Shown here: positions 30,343 to 38,516 of the stretch, in pieces
Layout of the letters: every line of letters begins with the position of its first letter
How positions within the stretch are numbered: position 1 is the stretch's first letter
Assembly (NCBI GenBank): GCA_015059105.1
Contig: SVBB01000001.1
Coordinates: 1-64,000, forward strand
From: Erysipelotrichaceae bacterium
GTDB lineage: Bacteria; Bacillota_I; Bacilli_A; RFN20; CAG-826
Length of the DNA: 64,000 bases
Direction of reading: 5' to 3'
Notes under the pieces: generated by a model
Told to the model about the DNA's origin: nothing
Databases searched by the model: none
The model's input: the letters and a program-made list of their open reading frames with translations, nothing else
Made by a program: the position numbers and the translations under genes

Positions 30343-32073
30343 ATGAACATTAAGAAGCTTAGCTTATTAGTTGCTGTTTTGGCGTTATCTTCCTGTGGAG
30401 CGAATAATCCTTCTTCTAGTGATACTTCTAAAGTAGAAGTTAGTTCTAGCGAAGTCGTTTCTTCTAGCAAAGAGGAAGTTAGTTCTAGCGAAGTCGTTTC
30501 TTCTAGCAAAGAGGAAGTTAGTTCTAGCGAAGTTATCTCTTCTAGCCAAGAACAAGAAACGATGAAACATGATAACGTTACTACAAGCATTTATCCTTTA
30601 AAAAAGGATGATAAAACTTTGGTCAATGGTCGAGTTGAAATAAAACCAGTCTTCAACGGTGAAGCTCAAAAATTCACAGCCTCTTTCGAAGGTAGTAATA
30701 TTCGTATCGATGAAATCGGCGGGAAGAAATATATCACTGCGTTAAAAGCGGGCACGACGACAAAAGTGACCTTGAATTCCACAGGTGGATTATCATGTAC
30801 TTTTGACGTGAAAGTCTCTTCCTCAAATTATAAAGCAACAGGTGCGAGAGACGCTAAATTTGCTTCTAGTGAGGGTTGGTTTACTTCTACGAAAGTAAAT
30901 GAAATCTCCAACATGGGAAAAGACTTCATGAATGGCTTTGATATCTCAACTTGCAAAGCGCTTTATCAAAACGGAACAAAGTTTTTTAACAAATCAAACG
31001 TTGAACAATCCTTATTCTATATATTAAAAGATAATGGTGTTAACTGGATTAGACTTAAATTATGGGTTGATCCATATACCGCAGAGGGAGTTTCTTATGG
31101 TGGTGGTGAATCCGATTTACCAAACACTTTATGGATGGCTTATGAAGCGAAAAAAGCGGGATTAAATCTATTATTAGATTTCCATTATTCTGATTACTGG
31201 ACTCATCCTGGCCAACAAATTCTTCCAAAGAGTTGGAATAGTTGTAGTAGCAAAGAAGCTTTGTGTGCTAAGATTAAGTCTTATACAACTGAAACATTAA
31301 CAACATTTAAGAATAGTGGTTGTTTACCAGATATGGTGCAACTTGGTAACGAAATATCTTCTGGTATTTACCTACAAAAATTCACAGGTAGCAGTGATAC
31401 CTTAGATAACTATGGCCAACCAACTTATTTAACTGGTAAAACTAATTATTCTTACGGCACGAAAGATGCTTCTCAATATGTCGACTATATCAAAGCTGCC
31501 AGTGAAGGTGTTAATGCCGTCAGCAGCTCTATTAAGAAAGTGATTCACTGGGCTAAGGGCAGTCAGATAAGCGCTTCGATTATTAATAATTTCTTCAATA
31601 ATATGCCAAGCTCTTATTATGATTATGCAGCGATTTCTTTCTATCCATATTACTGTTTTGATTCGATGAATGCCGCTAAGACAATCATCAATGGGTTAAA
31701 CTTATCTAAGCCATGGTTCGTTGCTGAAACAGCATATCCATTCTCTGGTAGTTCATATGTATATGAAAACAGCAAAGATGTCACTAATTTCACAGTCTCA
31801 GATTGGACAACTTCTGGTATTACTAATATCAAATCTGAATATGCATTTACTCCTGCCGGACAAGCGAAATTAATTCACGATTTAACTTCCGCGGTAGTGG
31901 ACAAAGGTGGTAAAGGAATCTTCTACTGGGAAGCAGCGTGGGTTCCAAATCTCAATGTTGGTTGGGCTGGTAAAGGCTCTCTTAACACATACGGCAATCA
32001 AACCTTCTTCTCTTATGACGGTAAGGCAACTGCAAATCTCGATTTGTTTCAACAAATGTCTCCACATATCTAG
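30343..32073 (+). CDS. GH53 endo-beta-1,4-galactanase, surface lipoprotein
   Basis: A 576-aa secreted enzyme. The signal KKLSLLVAVLALSSC is a lipobox at Cys17. Residues 20-75 are a Ser/Glu/Val repeat linker. About 85-165 form an Ig-like (BIG2-type) domain (ITALKAGTTTKVTLNSTGGL), and the GH53 barrel spans about 190-570. Acid/base Glu337 (QLGNEIS) and nucleophile Glu462 (VAETAYPF) are present, with LLLDFHYSDYWTHPGQQILP. ATG 30343 follows GAGGTTG. It would make galacto-oligosaccharides outside, to be finished by the cytoplasmic GH53. No transporter gene lies in the locus. Confidence 0.92.
   Translation: MNIKKLSLLVAVLALSSCGANNPSSSDTSKVEVSSSEVVSSSKEEVSSSEVVSSSKEEVSSSEVISSSQEQETMKHDNVTTSIYPLKKDDKTLVNGRVEIKPVFNGEAQKFTASFEGSNIRIDEIGGKKYITALKAGTTTKVTLNSTGGLSCTFDVKVSSSNYKATGARDAKFASSEGWFTSTKVNEISNMGKDFMNGFDISTCKALYQNGTKFFNKSNVEQSLFYILKDNGVNWIRLKLWVDPYTAEGVSYGGGESDLPNTLWMAYEAKKAGLNLLLDFHYSDYWTHPGQQILPKSWNSCSSKEALCAKIKSYTTETLTTFKNSGCLPDMVQLGNEISSGIYLQKFTGSSDTLDNYGQPTYLTGKTNYSYGTKDASQYVDYIKAASEGVNAVSSSIKKVIHWAKGSQISASIINNFFNNMPSSYYDYAAISFYPYYCFDSMNAAKTIINGLNLSKPWFVAETAYPFSGSSYVYENSKDVTNFTVSDWTTSGITNIKSEYAFTPAGQAKLIHDLTSAVVDKGGKGIFYWEAAWVPNLNVGWAGKGSLNTYGNQTFFSYDGKATANLDLFQQMSPHI
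30436..30552 (+). repeat. 39-bp in-frame tandem repeat in the GH53 linker
   Basis: A 39-bp unit encoding EVSSSEVVSSSKE occurs twice exactly (30436-30474, 30475-30513) and a third time with a few changes (30514-30552). It forms the flexible surface linker and could vary in copy number by slippage. Confidence 0.85.
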
Positions 32074-32082
32074 CAATAATGT

Positions 32083-32090
32083 GGTATAAT
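32083..32090 (+). promoter_or_regulatory. extended -10 promoter of the structured RNA
   Basis: TG at 32082-32083 region then G and TATAAT (32085-32090): an extended -10 (TGG-TATAAT). No good -35 is seen at 16-18 nt. Predicted transcription start is near 32097, right at the start of the structured RNA. Confidence 0.6.
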
Positions 32091-32096
32091 TATAAG

Positions 32097-32223
32097 GCTA
32101 AAGGTGGAGAATCAGTGCGCGACCACGACGCACCGAAAGGTGGGTACGGTGATCCGGGATGTTAACTGCCCCGGTTAGCGAATCGAAAGATTGGAAATGC
32201 TTCGGACGCGGGGCATTTTTTCT
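32097..32223 (+). ncRNA. unidentified structured RNA of about 130 nt upstream of nifJ
   Basis: A GC-rich island in AT-rich surroundings, with its own extended -10 and a final terminator: TGCCCCG (32167-32173) pairs with CGGGGCA (32209-32215) before TTTTTT. Two hairpins are capped by GAAA loops: CACC-GAAA-GGTG (32131-32142) and AATC-GAAA-GATT (32181-32192). GTGCG (32115-32119) can alternatively pair with CGCAC (32129-32133), so two folds compete. No ORF with a ribosome site fits. It does not match the SRP, 6S, tmRNA, RNase P, T-box or common riboswitch cores that I can recall. nifJ has its own promoter further down, so a free-standing RNA is favoured over a riboswitch. Confidence 0.65.
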
Positions 32224-32260
32224 TTTCTATATAAAATTATTAAAATTTTAAGGGTTTTCC

Positions 32261-32290
32261 TTGTTTTTAATATAATTATTCAATTATACT
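32261..32290 (+). promoter_or_regulatory. promoter of nifJ
   Basis: -35 TTGTTT (32261-32266), 18-nt spacer, -10 TATACT (32285-32290); the gene starts at 32318 after AAGGGGG. It lies beyond the terminator of the structured RNA. Confidence 0.6.
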
Positions 32291-32317
32291 ATCTTTGTTA
32301 TACAAGGGGGCTTTATT

Positions 32318-35300
32318 ATGGCTGAAATTAAGAAGACAATGCTTTCTGTTGATGGTAACACAGCAGCAGCAATTGAATCTTACAATTTTATTGAAGTGGC
32401 TGGTATTTACCCAATCACTCCATCTTCCCCAATGGCAGAACAAATCGATATTGATGCCTCAAAGGGAAAAAAGAACTACTTTGGTAGTGTAGTCAAAGTT
32501 AGTGAAATGCAATCTGAAGCGGGTGCTTCTGGTGCGGTTCACGGTGTTGCTCAAGCAGGTGCTTTAGCGGCGACATATACTGCTAGCCAAGGTTTGTTAT
32601 TAATGATTCCAAACATCTATAAATGGTGTGGTGAATTACTTCCAATCGTCTTGCACGTCTCTGCACGTAGCTTAGCGACTCGTAGCTTATCTATCTTTGG
32701 TGACCACCAAGATATTTACGCGATTAGACAAACTGGTATCACCATGTTATGTTCACATTCCGTTCAAGAAATTGCTGACTTAACTCCAATGGCGCACTTA
32801 CTCGCTCTTGATGCGGAAACTCCAGTCTGTCACTTCTTCGATGGATTCAGAACTTCTCATGAAATTCAAAATGTCGAATTCGTCGATGATGAAGAATGGA
32901 AGAAGATCCTCCCATGGGATAAAGTTAAAAAATTCAAAGAAAGAGCACTCAACCCACATACTCACCCAGTGACTCGTGGTGGTGCAGAAAACGATGATAT
33001 CTATTTCCAAGGTAGAGAAGCACAAAATGCTCATTATGCTAAGGTCTTAGATGTCGCCGAAAAATACTTCAAAGAAGTTTCACGTTTAACAGGCAGAGAA
33101 TATGCCCCATTCACATATTATGGTGCCCCTGATGCTGAAAGAGTGATCGTGGCGATGGGTTCTGTCACTGAAACTGCCAAAGAAGTTATCGATGAACTCA
33201 AAGGCGAAAAGATTGGTTTAGTGAAAGTTCACTTATATAGACCATTCTCTGCAAAGCACTTATTAGCGGTTTTACCAAAGAGCGTGAAGAAGATTGCCGT
33301 CTTAGATAGAACTAAAGAAATGGGCGCTCCAGGCGAACCATTATACTTAGATGTCGCTTCCGTTATCAAAGAAGCGGGCTTAGATATTGAAGTTATCGGT
33401 GGTAGATATGGTTTATCTTCTAAAGATACTCAACCAAAAGATGTCAAAGCAGTCTTTGATTTCTTAAAAGGCAAGACTTGGCAAGGCTTCACTGTTGGTA
33501 TCAATGATGATGTCACTCATTTATCAATTCCAGTGGACAATGATTTCCATGTTCACGCTGACTACACATCCTGCTTATTCTATGGTTTAGGTTCCGATGG
33601 TACTGTCTCTGCGAACAAATCATCCATTAAGATTATCGGTGATGCTACTGGTCAATATGCTCAAGCATATTTCGCCTATGACTCCCGTAAAGCTGGTGGT
33701 TTAACTAGATCTCACTTAAGATTTGGTAAAACTCCAATCAGATCAACATATTATGTCCAAAACGCTGACTTCGTGTCCTGCTCCTTGGATTCCTATTTAT
33801 ATAAATATGATATGATCCGTAACTTAAAGGTTGGCGGTACATTCTTACTCAACACAGATATGAGCGATGAAGAATTAGAGAAGAATATGCCAAATAGAGT
33901 TAAATATCAATTAGCGACTAAAGGTGCGAAATTCTTCGTTATCGACGCCAACAAATTAGCGGCTTCCTTAGGTATGGGTAGACATACAAATACTACTCTC
34001 CAAGCCTCATTCTTCTATTTAAATCAACAAATCATGCCATACGCTGATGCACAAAAATGGATGAAGAAGTTCGCTGAAAAATCCTATGCCAAAAAAGGAC
34101 AAGATGTCGTTGAGATGAACTGGAAAGCCATCGACGCTGGTGCGGAAGGCTTAAGAGAAGTCAAAGTTAAAGAAGAATGGAAGAATCTCTCTCCAAACTT
34201 CGAACACAAATTAACTGGTGATGATTACTTCGATAGCTATGTTGCTATTATGGGTAACGGTATGGGTGATGATTTACCAGTTAGCAAATTCACTGAATTC
34301 GAATTACTCGATGGCACAATGCAAAACGATATCACTTTCAAAGAAAAGAGAAATATCGCGGACAAAGTCCCATTATGGCATAAAGAAAATTGTATTCAAT
34401 GTAACCAATGTGCCTTCGTCTGTCCACACGCGACTTTAAGACCATTCTTACTTAACGATGAAGAATTAGCCAACGCTCCTGAACTCGTTAAAGAAGGTGT
34501 TGTTAACGCGGTTGGACCAACTGTTGCGGGCTTAAAATATCGCTTACAAGTCTCTCCAATGAACTGTGTTGGTTGTGGCTTATGTGTCAGCGAATGTATG
34601 GCTAATAAGAATCCAAAGAACGTTGCCGAAGGTAAAAAGGCCCTCGAAATGGTGGAAGCGAGATCTCAAGCTGCCCAAGAAGAAGCGGCCAACTACTTAT
34701 TCAAACAAGTCTCTTATAAGAGTGATAAATTCAGCACAGATACTGTTAAGGGTGTCGGCTTCTTAATGCCTTACATGGAAGTCTCCGGTGCTTGTGCGGG
34801 CTGTGGTGAAACTCCATATTACCGTTTAGTTTCTCAATTATTCGGAAAAGATATGCTCGTTGCTAACGCGACTGGTTGTAGCTCCATCTATTCTGGTTCT
34901 ACTCCACTCACTCCATTCTGCACTGATAAAAACGGTGAAGGTGTGGCATGGGCTAACTCCTTATTCGAAGATAACGCTGAATTCGGTTATGGTATGAGAG
35001 TGGCAACTGACCACAAACTCAAGAGAATCGTTGAAATTCTCTCCGAAGCCAAAGTGAGAGGTGTTGAAGAAGAATTATCATCCTGCATCGATGAATACTT
35101 CGCCAACATCAAAAATAGAAACGCAGTTACTCCAATAGTTGAGAAACTCGTGAAGCTCGTTGAAGCTAGCAAAGATGAAGGTGTTAAAGAAGTCTTAGAT
35201 TACAAGGCTGACTTAAGAGATAAATCCGTTTGGATCGTCGGTGGTGACGGTTGGGGCTATGATATCGGTTACGGTGGATTAGACCACGTTATCGCAAACG

Positions 35301-35872
35301 AAGAAGACGTCAATATCTTACTCTTAGATACTGAAGTTTATTCCAATACTGGTGGGCAATCCTCCAAATCTTCTCAAACTGGTTCTATCGCGAAGTTCAC
35401 TGCTTCCGGTAAGAAGACAGCGAAGAAGAACTTAGCCTTAATCGCGATGAGCTATGGCAATGTCTATGTTGCTCAAATCGCTTTAGGTGCGAACCCAATG
35501 AAGGCCATCAAAGCCTTAAAAGAAGCCGAATCCTATGATGGACCAAGCTTAATCATCTGTTACGCTCCATGCGCGAACCACGGTATCAAAGGTGGTCTTG
35601 CCAACTCTATGAAACAAGAAAAACTCGCTGTTGAATGCGGATACTTCCCAATCTTCAGATACGACCCACGTCTTGCTAAAGAAGGCAAACCATGCTTACA
35701 AATCGATGGACCAGTCGATCCAGATTATTCTAAATTCCGCGACTTCGTGATGACTGAGACTAGATTCTCTCAATTACCACGTGTCAACCCAGCTGAAGCT
35801 GAAGAATTATTGACTAAATCTGAAAACTACGCGAAAGATCGTTGGAACAGAATTAAAAAATACGGTTTATAA
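32318..35872 (+). CDS. nifJ: pyruvate:ferredoxin (flavodoxin) oxidoreductase, single-chain
   Basis: An 1184-aa enzyme turning pyruvate and CoA into acetyl-CoA and CO2 with reduction of ferredoxin. Domain order is as in known PFORs: pyrimidine-binding (YPITPSSPMAEQIDID), CoA-binding region near 250-410, the gamma-like domain, and two [4Fe-4S] motifs at about 691-702 (CIQCNQCAFVCPH) and 748-760 (CVGCGLCVSECM). The TPP-binding C-terminal domain follows (SGACAGCGETPYYRL, GDGWGYDIGYGGLDH, EVYSNTGGQSSK). Codon use is biased toward a small set, as in the rpo/rpl genes, so it is likely highly expressed. It marks anaerobic, oxygen-sensitive fermentation. Confidence 0.98.
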   Translation: MAEIKKTMLSVDGNTAAAIESYNFIEVAGIYPITPSSPMAEQIDIDASKGKKNYFGSVVKVSEMQSEAGASGAVHGVAQAGALAATYTASQGLLLMIPNIYKWCGELLPIVLHVSARSLATRSLSIFGDHQDIYAIRQTGITMLCSHSVQEIADLTPMAHLLALDAETPVCHFFDGFRTSHEIQNVEFVDDEEWKKILPWDKVKKFKERALNPHTHPVTRGGAENDDIYFQGREAQNAHYAKVLDVAEKYFKEVSRLTGREYAPFTYYGAPDAERVIVAMGSVTETAKEVIDELKGEKIGLVKVHLYRPFSAKHLLAVLPKSVKKIAVLDRTKEMGAPGEPLYLDVASVIKEAGLDIEVIGGRYGLSSKDTQPKDVKAVFDFLKGKTWQGFTVGINDDVTHLSIPVDNDFHVHADYTSCLFYGLGSDGTVSANKSSIKIIGDATGQYAQAYFAYDSRKAGGLTRSHLRFGKTPIRSTYYVQNADFVSCSLDSYLYKYDMIRNLKVGGTFLLNTDMSDEELEKNMPNRVKYQLATKGAKFFVIDANKLAASLGMGRHTNTTLQASFFYLNQQIMPYADAQKWMKKFAEKSYAKKGQDVVEMNWKAIDAGAEGLREVKVKEEWKNLSPNFEHKLTGDDYFDSYVAIMGNGMGDDLPVSKFTEFELLDGTMQNDITFKEKRNIADKVPLWHKENCIQCNQCAFVCPHATLRPFLLNDEELANAPELVKEGVVNAVGPTVAGLKYRLQVSPMNCVGCGLCVSECMANKNPKNVAEGKKALEMVEARSQAAQEEAANYLFKQVSYKSDKFSTDTVKGVGFLMPYMEVSGACAGCGETPYYRLVSQLFGKDMLVANATGCSSIYSGSTPLTPFCTDKNGEGVAWANSLFEDNAEFGYGMRVATDHKLKRIVEILSEAKVRGVEEELSSCIDEYFANIKNRNAVTPIVEKLVKLVEASKDEGVKEVLDYKADLRDKSVWIVGGDGWGYDIGYGGLDHVIANEEDVNILLLDTEVYSNTGGQSSKSSQTGSIAKFTASGKKTAKKNLALIAMSYGNVYVAQIALGANPMKAIKALKEAESYDGPSLIICYAPCANHGIKGGLANSMKQEKLAVECGYFPIFRYDPRLAKEGKPCLQIDGPVDPDYSKFRDFVMTETRFSQLPRVNPAEAEELLTKSENYAKDRWNRIKKYGL

Positions 35873-35909
35873 TCGATAACCAAATATACAAGATAAGGAG
35901 GTCAAAACT

Positions 35910-37031
35910 ATGACCAAACGTAAACCAGTCCTCGTACTATTCATCATCACTGCGATTGTTCTCATCGCTGGTGCAGTGCTCTTTGCCATTCCAACATTAT
36001 TTGTTAAAGGCACGGAACTTGAAGTGACATTCGTCGACTTGAATAGTGGAATCATCAACGCCTTAACTGGTAAAAACATGGTGACAAATATCGTCTCCGT
36101 TGCTGTGAGTGCGGTATTATTCATCATTATTCCACTCATCGTTCACATCAAAAGAAAGCAACATTCTGTAACTGTCTTATTATTAATCGGTTCCTTAGTG
36201 ATGCTTTATGTCGAACTTCTCACATTATCCTATACAGAGATTAAAGCACCTTTGATTGAGAAAATTACTCAAGATCAAGCAGCGTTTCAACAACTGCTTA
36301 GCCAAGGACTTCTCTTCGTAATTGGTGTTGGTTTGATCGCTTTATCCGGTATTTTAGAATTAGTTACTTTCATCGTCGATATGGTGATTAGAGTGAAAAG
36401 AGAACCAGAGGTCGTCCCAACTGCTCAAGAAATGAGAGAAGAAAAAGTTGAGGAAGAACCAGTTCAAGAAGAAGCTAAAGAAGAACCTGCGCAAGTAGTT
36501 GCTGCTCCAGTTAATGAACCTCAACAAGAAGAAGCCGCTCCAAAAGAGCAGGAAGAAGAAGTTGAAGTGGAAGCTGAACCTGAAGAAGAAGTAGTGGAAG
36601 AAGCCGCTCCAGCAGAAGAAGAGCAAGAGAAAGAAGAAAAACCCGCTCCTAAGAAAGCTCCAGCCAAGAAAGAAGCTAAGAAAGCTCCGGCTAAAAAAGA
36701 AGAAGCGAAAAAGTCAACTAGAGAAACAACAACTATCAAGAAACCAGCTTCTAGAGAAACTACAACTATCAAGAAACCTTCTAGAGAAACTCAAACAGTT
36801 AAGAAAGCTGAGATTCTCACTAACGAAGAGGGTAAACAATTCGTCAAAGCTTACCACGTCTCTCAAAGAAAAGAGCTCAATAAGTGGCAAGTTAAAGGCG
36901 CTGGTAGTGAAAAAGCCATCAAATTATTCGACACTCAAAAAGAAGCCATTGAATACGCGAACCAATTATCCGCGAACAATGGAGCAGCCGTCAGAGTTCA
37001 CTCTCGTGCTGGTAAAATGAGAAAAGCTTAA
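35910..37031 (+). CDS. membrane protein with charged repeat region and DUF2188-type tail
   Basis: A 373-aa protein. Membrane helices lie at about residues 7-30, 50-72, 82-105 and 128-155. A long Glu-rich acidic stretch (about 160-245) then changes to Lys/Ala/Pro repeats (APKKAPAKKEAKKAPAKKEE) and Thr/Lys repeats (TTTIKKPASRETTTIKKPSR). The last 65 residues match the DUF2188 type (KAYHVSQRKELNKWQVKGAG, LFDTQKEAIEYANQL, AAVRVHSRAGK). Basic Ala-Pro repeats resemble histone H1-like tails, so nucleic-acid binding at the membrane is possible but unproven. AAGGAGG precedes the ATG. Confidence 0.75.
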   Translation: MTKRKPVLVLFIITAIVLIAGAVLFAIPTLFVKGTELEVTFVDLNSGIINALTGKNMVTNIVSVAVSAVLFIIIPLIVHIKRKQHSVTVLLLIGSLVMLYVELLTLSYTEIKAPLIEKITQDQAAFQQLLSQGLLFVIGVGLIALSGILELVTFIVDMVIRVKREPEVVPTAQEMREEKVEEEPVQEEAKEEPAQVVAAPVNEPQQEEAAPKEQEEEVEVEAEPEEEVVEEAAPAEEEQEKEEKPAPKKAPAKKEAKKAPAKKEEAKKSTRETTTIKKPASRETTTIKKPSRETQTVKKAEILTNEEGKQFVKAYHVSQRKELNKWQVKGAGSEKAIKLFDTQKEAIEYANQLSANNGAAVRVHSRAGKMRKA

Positions 37032-37052
37032 TTCTATACTAAAAACAACATT

Positions 37053-37080
37053 TGGGGCCAACAAAATGGCCCTTTTTGTT
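37053..37080 (+). terminator. intrinsic terminator
   Basis: GGGCCA pairs with TGGCCC around ACAAAA, followed by TTTTTGTT. Confidence 0.85.
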
Positions 37081-37202
37081 ACTTCCTTGTTTATTTTATT
37101 TATTTTATAAATAGGAGAAGAAGGAACTCATATATGAAAAAAACTAGATTTCTCTTGATAAGTCTTTCTCTTTAAGTATATAATTCATTCAGTAGGTTAG
37201 AT

Positions 37203-37691
37203 ATGAACAAAGAACAAAGACAAATTGAAGTGCTCTCATCATCCTTATTAGAAGAATATCGCATCGAACAAGTGATCGAATCTTTACCAAGAGGATATAT
37301 CTCCGTCAAGCAAATCGCTGGCCATACTTACTATTATCGTCAGTGGAGAGAAGGAGATAAGATCATTTCCAATTATGTTCCAGAAGCATTCTTAAAAGGT
37401 GTTAAACAAAAGATCGTTATCCGTAAGGAAAACGAACAACTCCTCAAAATCACCAAAAAAGATATCGCGAAATCTACTAAAGCAGTCCTCAAAGCCGGAT
37501 TATTAAGCGAAGAACAAATCTCTGCCTTAAAAGAAGGCGTCAAGAACGATGATGTGAAACCAGAAGAAAGAGAAGCCTTTATCGAAAAAGCCTTCCCAAA
37601 TCCATCAGCATCTACAAAAAAAGCAATGGGATATTATGTTGAAGGTGTTGCTTCATATAATGATGTCCTCTTAGCAAGCTGGGGACTATAA
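37203..37691 (+). CDS. hypothetical protein with LPRGYIS N-terminal module
   Basis: A 162-aa soluble protein. Residues 26-60 (LPRGYISVKQIAGHTYYYRQ, WREGDKIISNYVP) match a short beta module that precedes diverse domains in Firmicutes proteins, including abortive-infection-type ones. The rest is helical and charged and is not recognised. -35 TTGATA (37155-37160), 18-nt spacer and -10 TATAAT (37179-37184) lie upstream. The leader would be about 12 nt with only GTAGG as a weak ribosome site. It is a single-gene unit with its own terminator. Confidence 0.65.
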   Translation: MNKEQRQIEVLSSSLLEEYRIEQVIESLPRGYISVKQIAGHTYYYRQWREGDKIISNYVPEAFLKGVKQKIVIRKENEQLLKITKKDIAKSTKAVLKAGLLSEEQISALKEGVKNDDVKPEEREAFIEKAFPNPSASTKKAMGYYVEGVASYNDVLLASWGL

Positions 37692-37712
37692 TCCTTAATT
37701 AATAATATATAG

Positions 37713-37737
37713 ACCTCGTAAAAACGAGGTTTTTTAT
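37713..37737 (+). terminator. intrinsic terminator
   Basis: ACCTCGT and ACGAGGT form a perfect 7-bp stem with loop AAAA, followed by TTTTTT. Confidence 0.9.
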
Positions 37738-37806
37738 TGCTTGATAAACATGCTAATTGAAATAACGAATTATTTCAAATATAGTAATGATAAGGAGAAC
37801 AAAAAC

Positions 37807-38463
37807 ATGAAATATAAATGCAAGATTTGTGGTGCAGTCTTTGAAGTGGCCGAAGGCGAAGAACCAGTATGCCCATTATGTGGAGTTGGTATCGATCAAT
37901 TAGAACCAATTATTGAAGGTAATGCAAACGGCAATTTAAAAGGCAGCCAAACAGAAAAGAATTTACAAGCAGCTTTCGCTGGAGAATCACAAGCGAGAAA
38001 TAAATATACTTATTTCGCAGAAGTGGCCTCTAGAGAAGGATATGAACAAATCGCTGAATTATTTATCAAGACAGCGAACAATGAACGTGAGCACGCGAAA
38101 TTATGGGCAAACGAATTAGGTTTAGTCCAAGACACACCTGCTAACTTACTCGCCGCGGCAGAAGGTGAAAACCATGAATGGACAGATATGTATGAAGGCT
38201 TTGCCGTCACTGCTGAAAAAGAAGGTTTCCCAGAACTCGCGAAGAAATTTAGAGCAGTTGCTAAAATTGAAAAGAGGCACGAAGAAAGATATAGAGCGTT
38301 ATTAAAGAACGTCGAGACAAATGAAGTCTTTAAAAAAAGTTCAGTCAAAGTGTGGGAATGCCGTAACTGTGGTCATATCGTCGTTGGCTTAAATGCCCCT
38401 GAAAGATGTGAAGTTTGCGGTTATTCAAAATCATTCTTTGAAGTCAGCGCAGAAAACTTCTAG
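37807..38463 (+). CDS. rbr: rubrerythrin with two rubredoxin-type centres
   Basis: A 218-aa peroxide-scavenging protein. The N-terminal rubredoxin-like knuckles are CKIC and CPLC (residues 4-7 and 22-25). The middle is a diiron four-helix bundle with [33 protein letters not shown] and EKRHEERY supplying Glu/His ligands. The C-terminal rubredoxin is CRNC...CEVC. Common rubrerythrins have only the C-terminal centre, so the extra N-terminal one is notable. ATG 37807 follows AAGGAG. It protects the oxygen-sensitive enzymes such as PFOR. Confidence 0.95.
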   Translation: MKYKCKICGAVFEVAEGEEPVCPLCGVGIDQLEPIIEGNANGNLKGSQTEKNLQAAFAGESQARNKYTYFAEVASREGYEQIAELFIKTANNEREHAKLWANELGLVQDTPANLLAAAEGENHEWTDMYEGFAVTAEKEGFPELAKKFRAVAKIEKRHEERYRALLKNVETNEVFKKSSVKVWECRNCGHIVVGLNAPERCEVCGYSKSFFEVSAENF

Positions 38464-38473
38464 TTAATAAAAA

Positions 38474-38508
38474 AACCCGCGTTTTAACAAAAATATGCGG
38501 GTTTTATT
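38474..38508. terminator. bidirectional terminator
   Basis: AACCCGC pairs with GCGGGTT around a 16-nt loop. T runs follow on both strands (TTTATTG on plus; TTTTTTATT on minus), serving rubrerythrin and the convergent methyltransferase-like gene. Confidence 0.8.
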
Positions 38509-38516
38509 GTGCTTTT

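Noticed and set aside
30436-30552. CRISPR array
   Set aside because: The 39-bp units are directly adjacent with no spacers, stay in frame and encode a Ser/Glu linker. No cas genes are in the window.
32130-32160. T-box-like string (AAAGGTGGGTACGGTG) suggesting a T-box leader
   Set aside because: It departs from the T-box core (AGGGTGGNACCGCG) at several positions, no specifier stem I fits in the short space, and the downstream gene nifJ is not amino-acid related and has its own promoter.
32097-32223. SRP 4.5S RNA or 6S RNA
   Set aside because: The GGAAGGAAGCAG-type SRP loop is absent, and a 6S RNA should be a long hairpin with a central bubble of about 180-200 nt, which is not seen.
36360-36772. 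Long minus-strand reading frames opposite the charged membrane protein
   Set aside because: They mirror the GAA/AAG-rich codons of the plus-strand gene (Phe/Ser-rich shadows) and lack ribosome sites.
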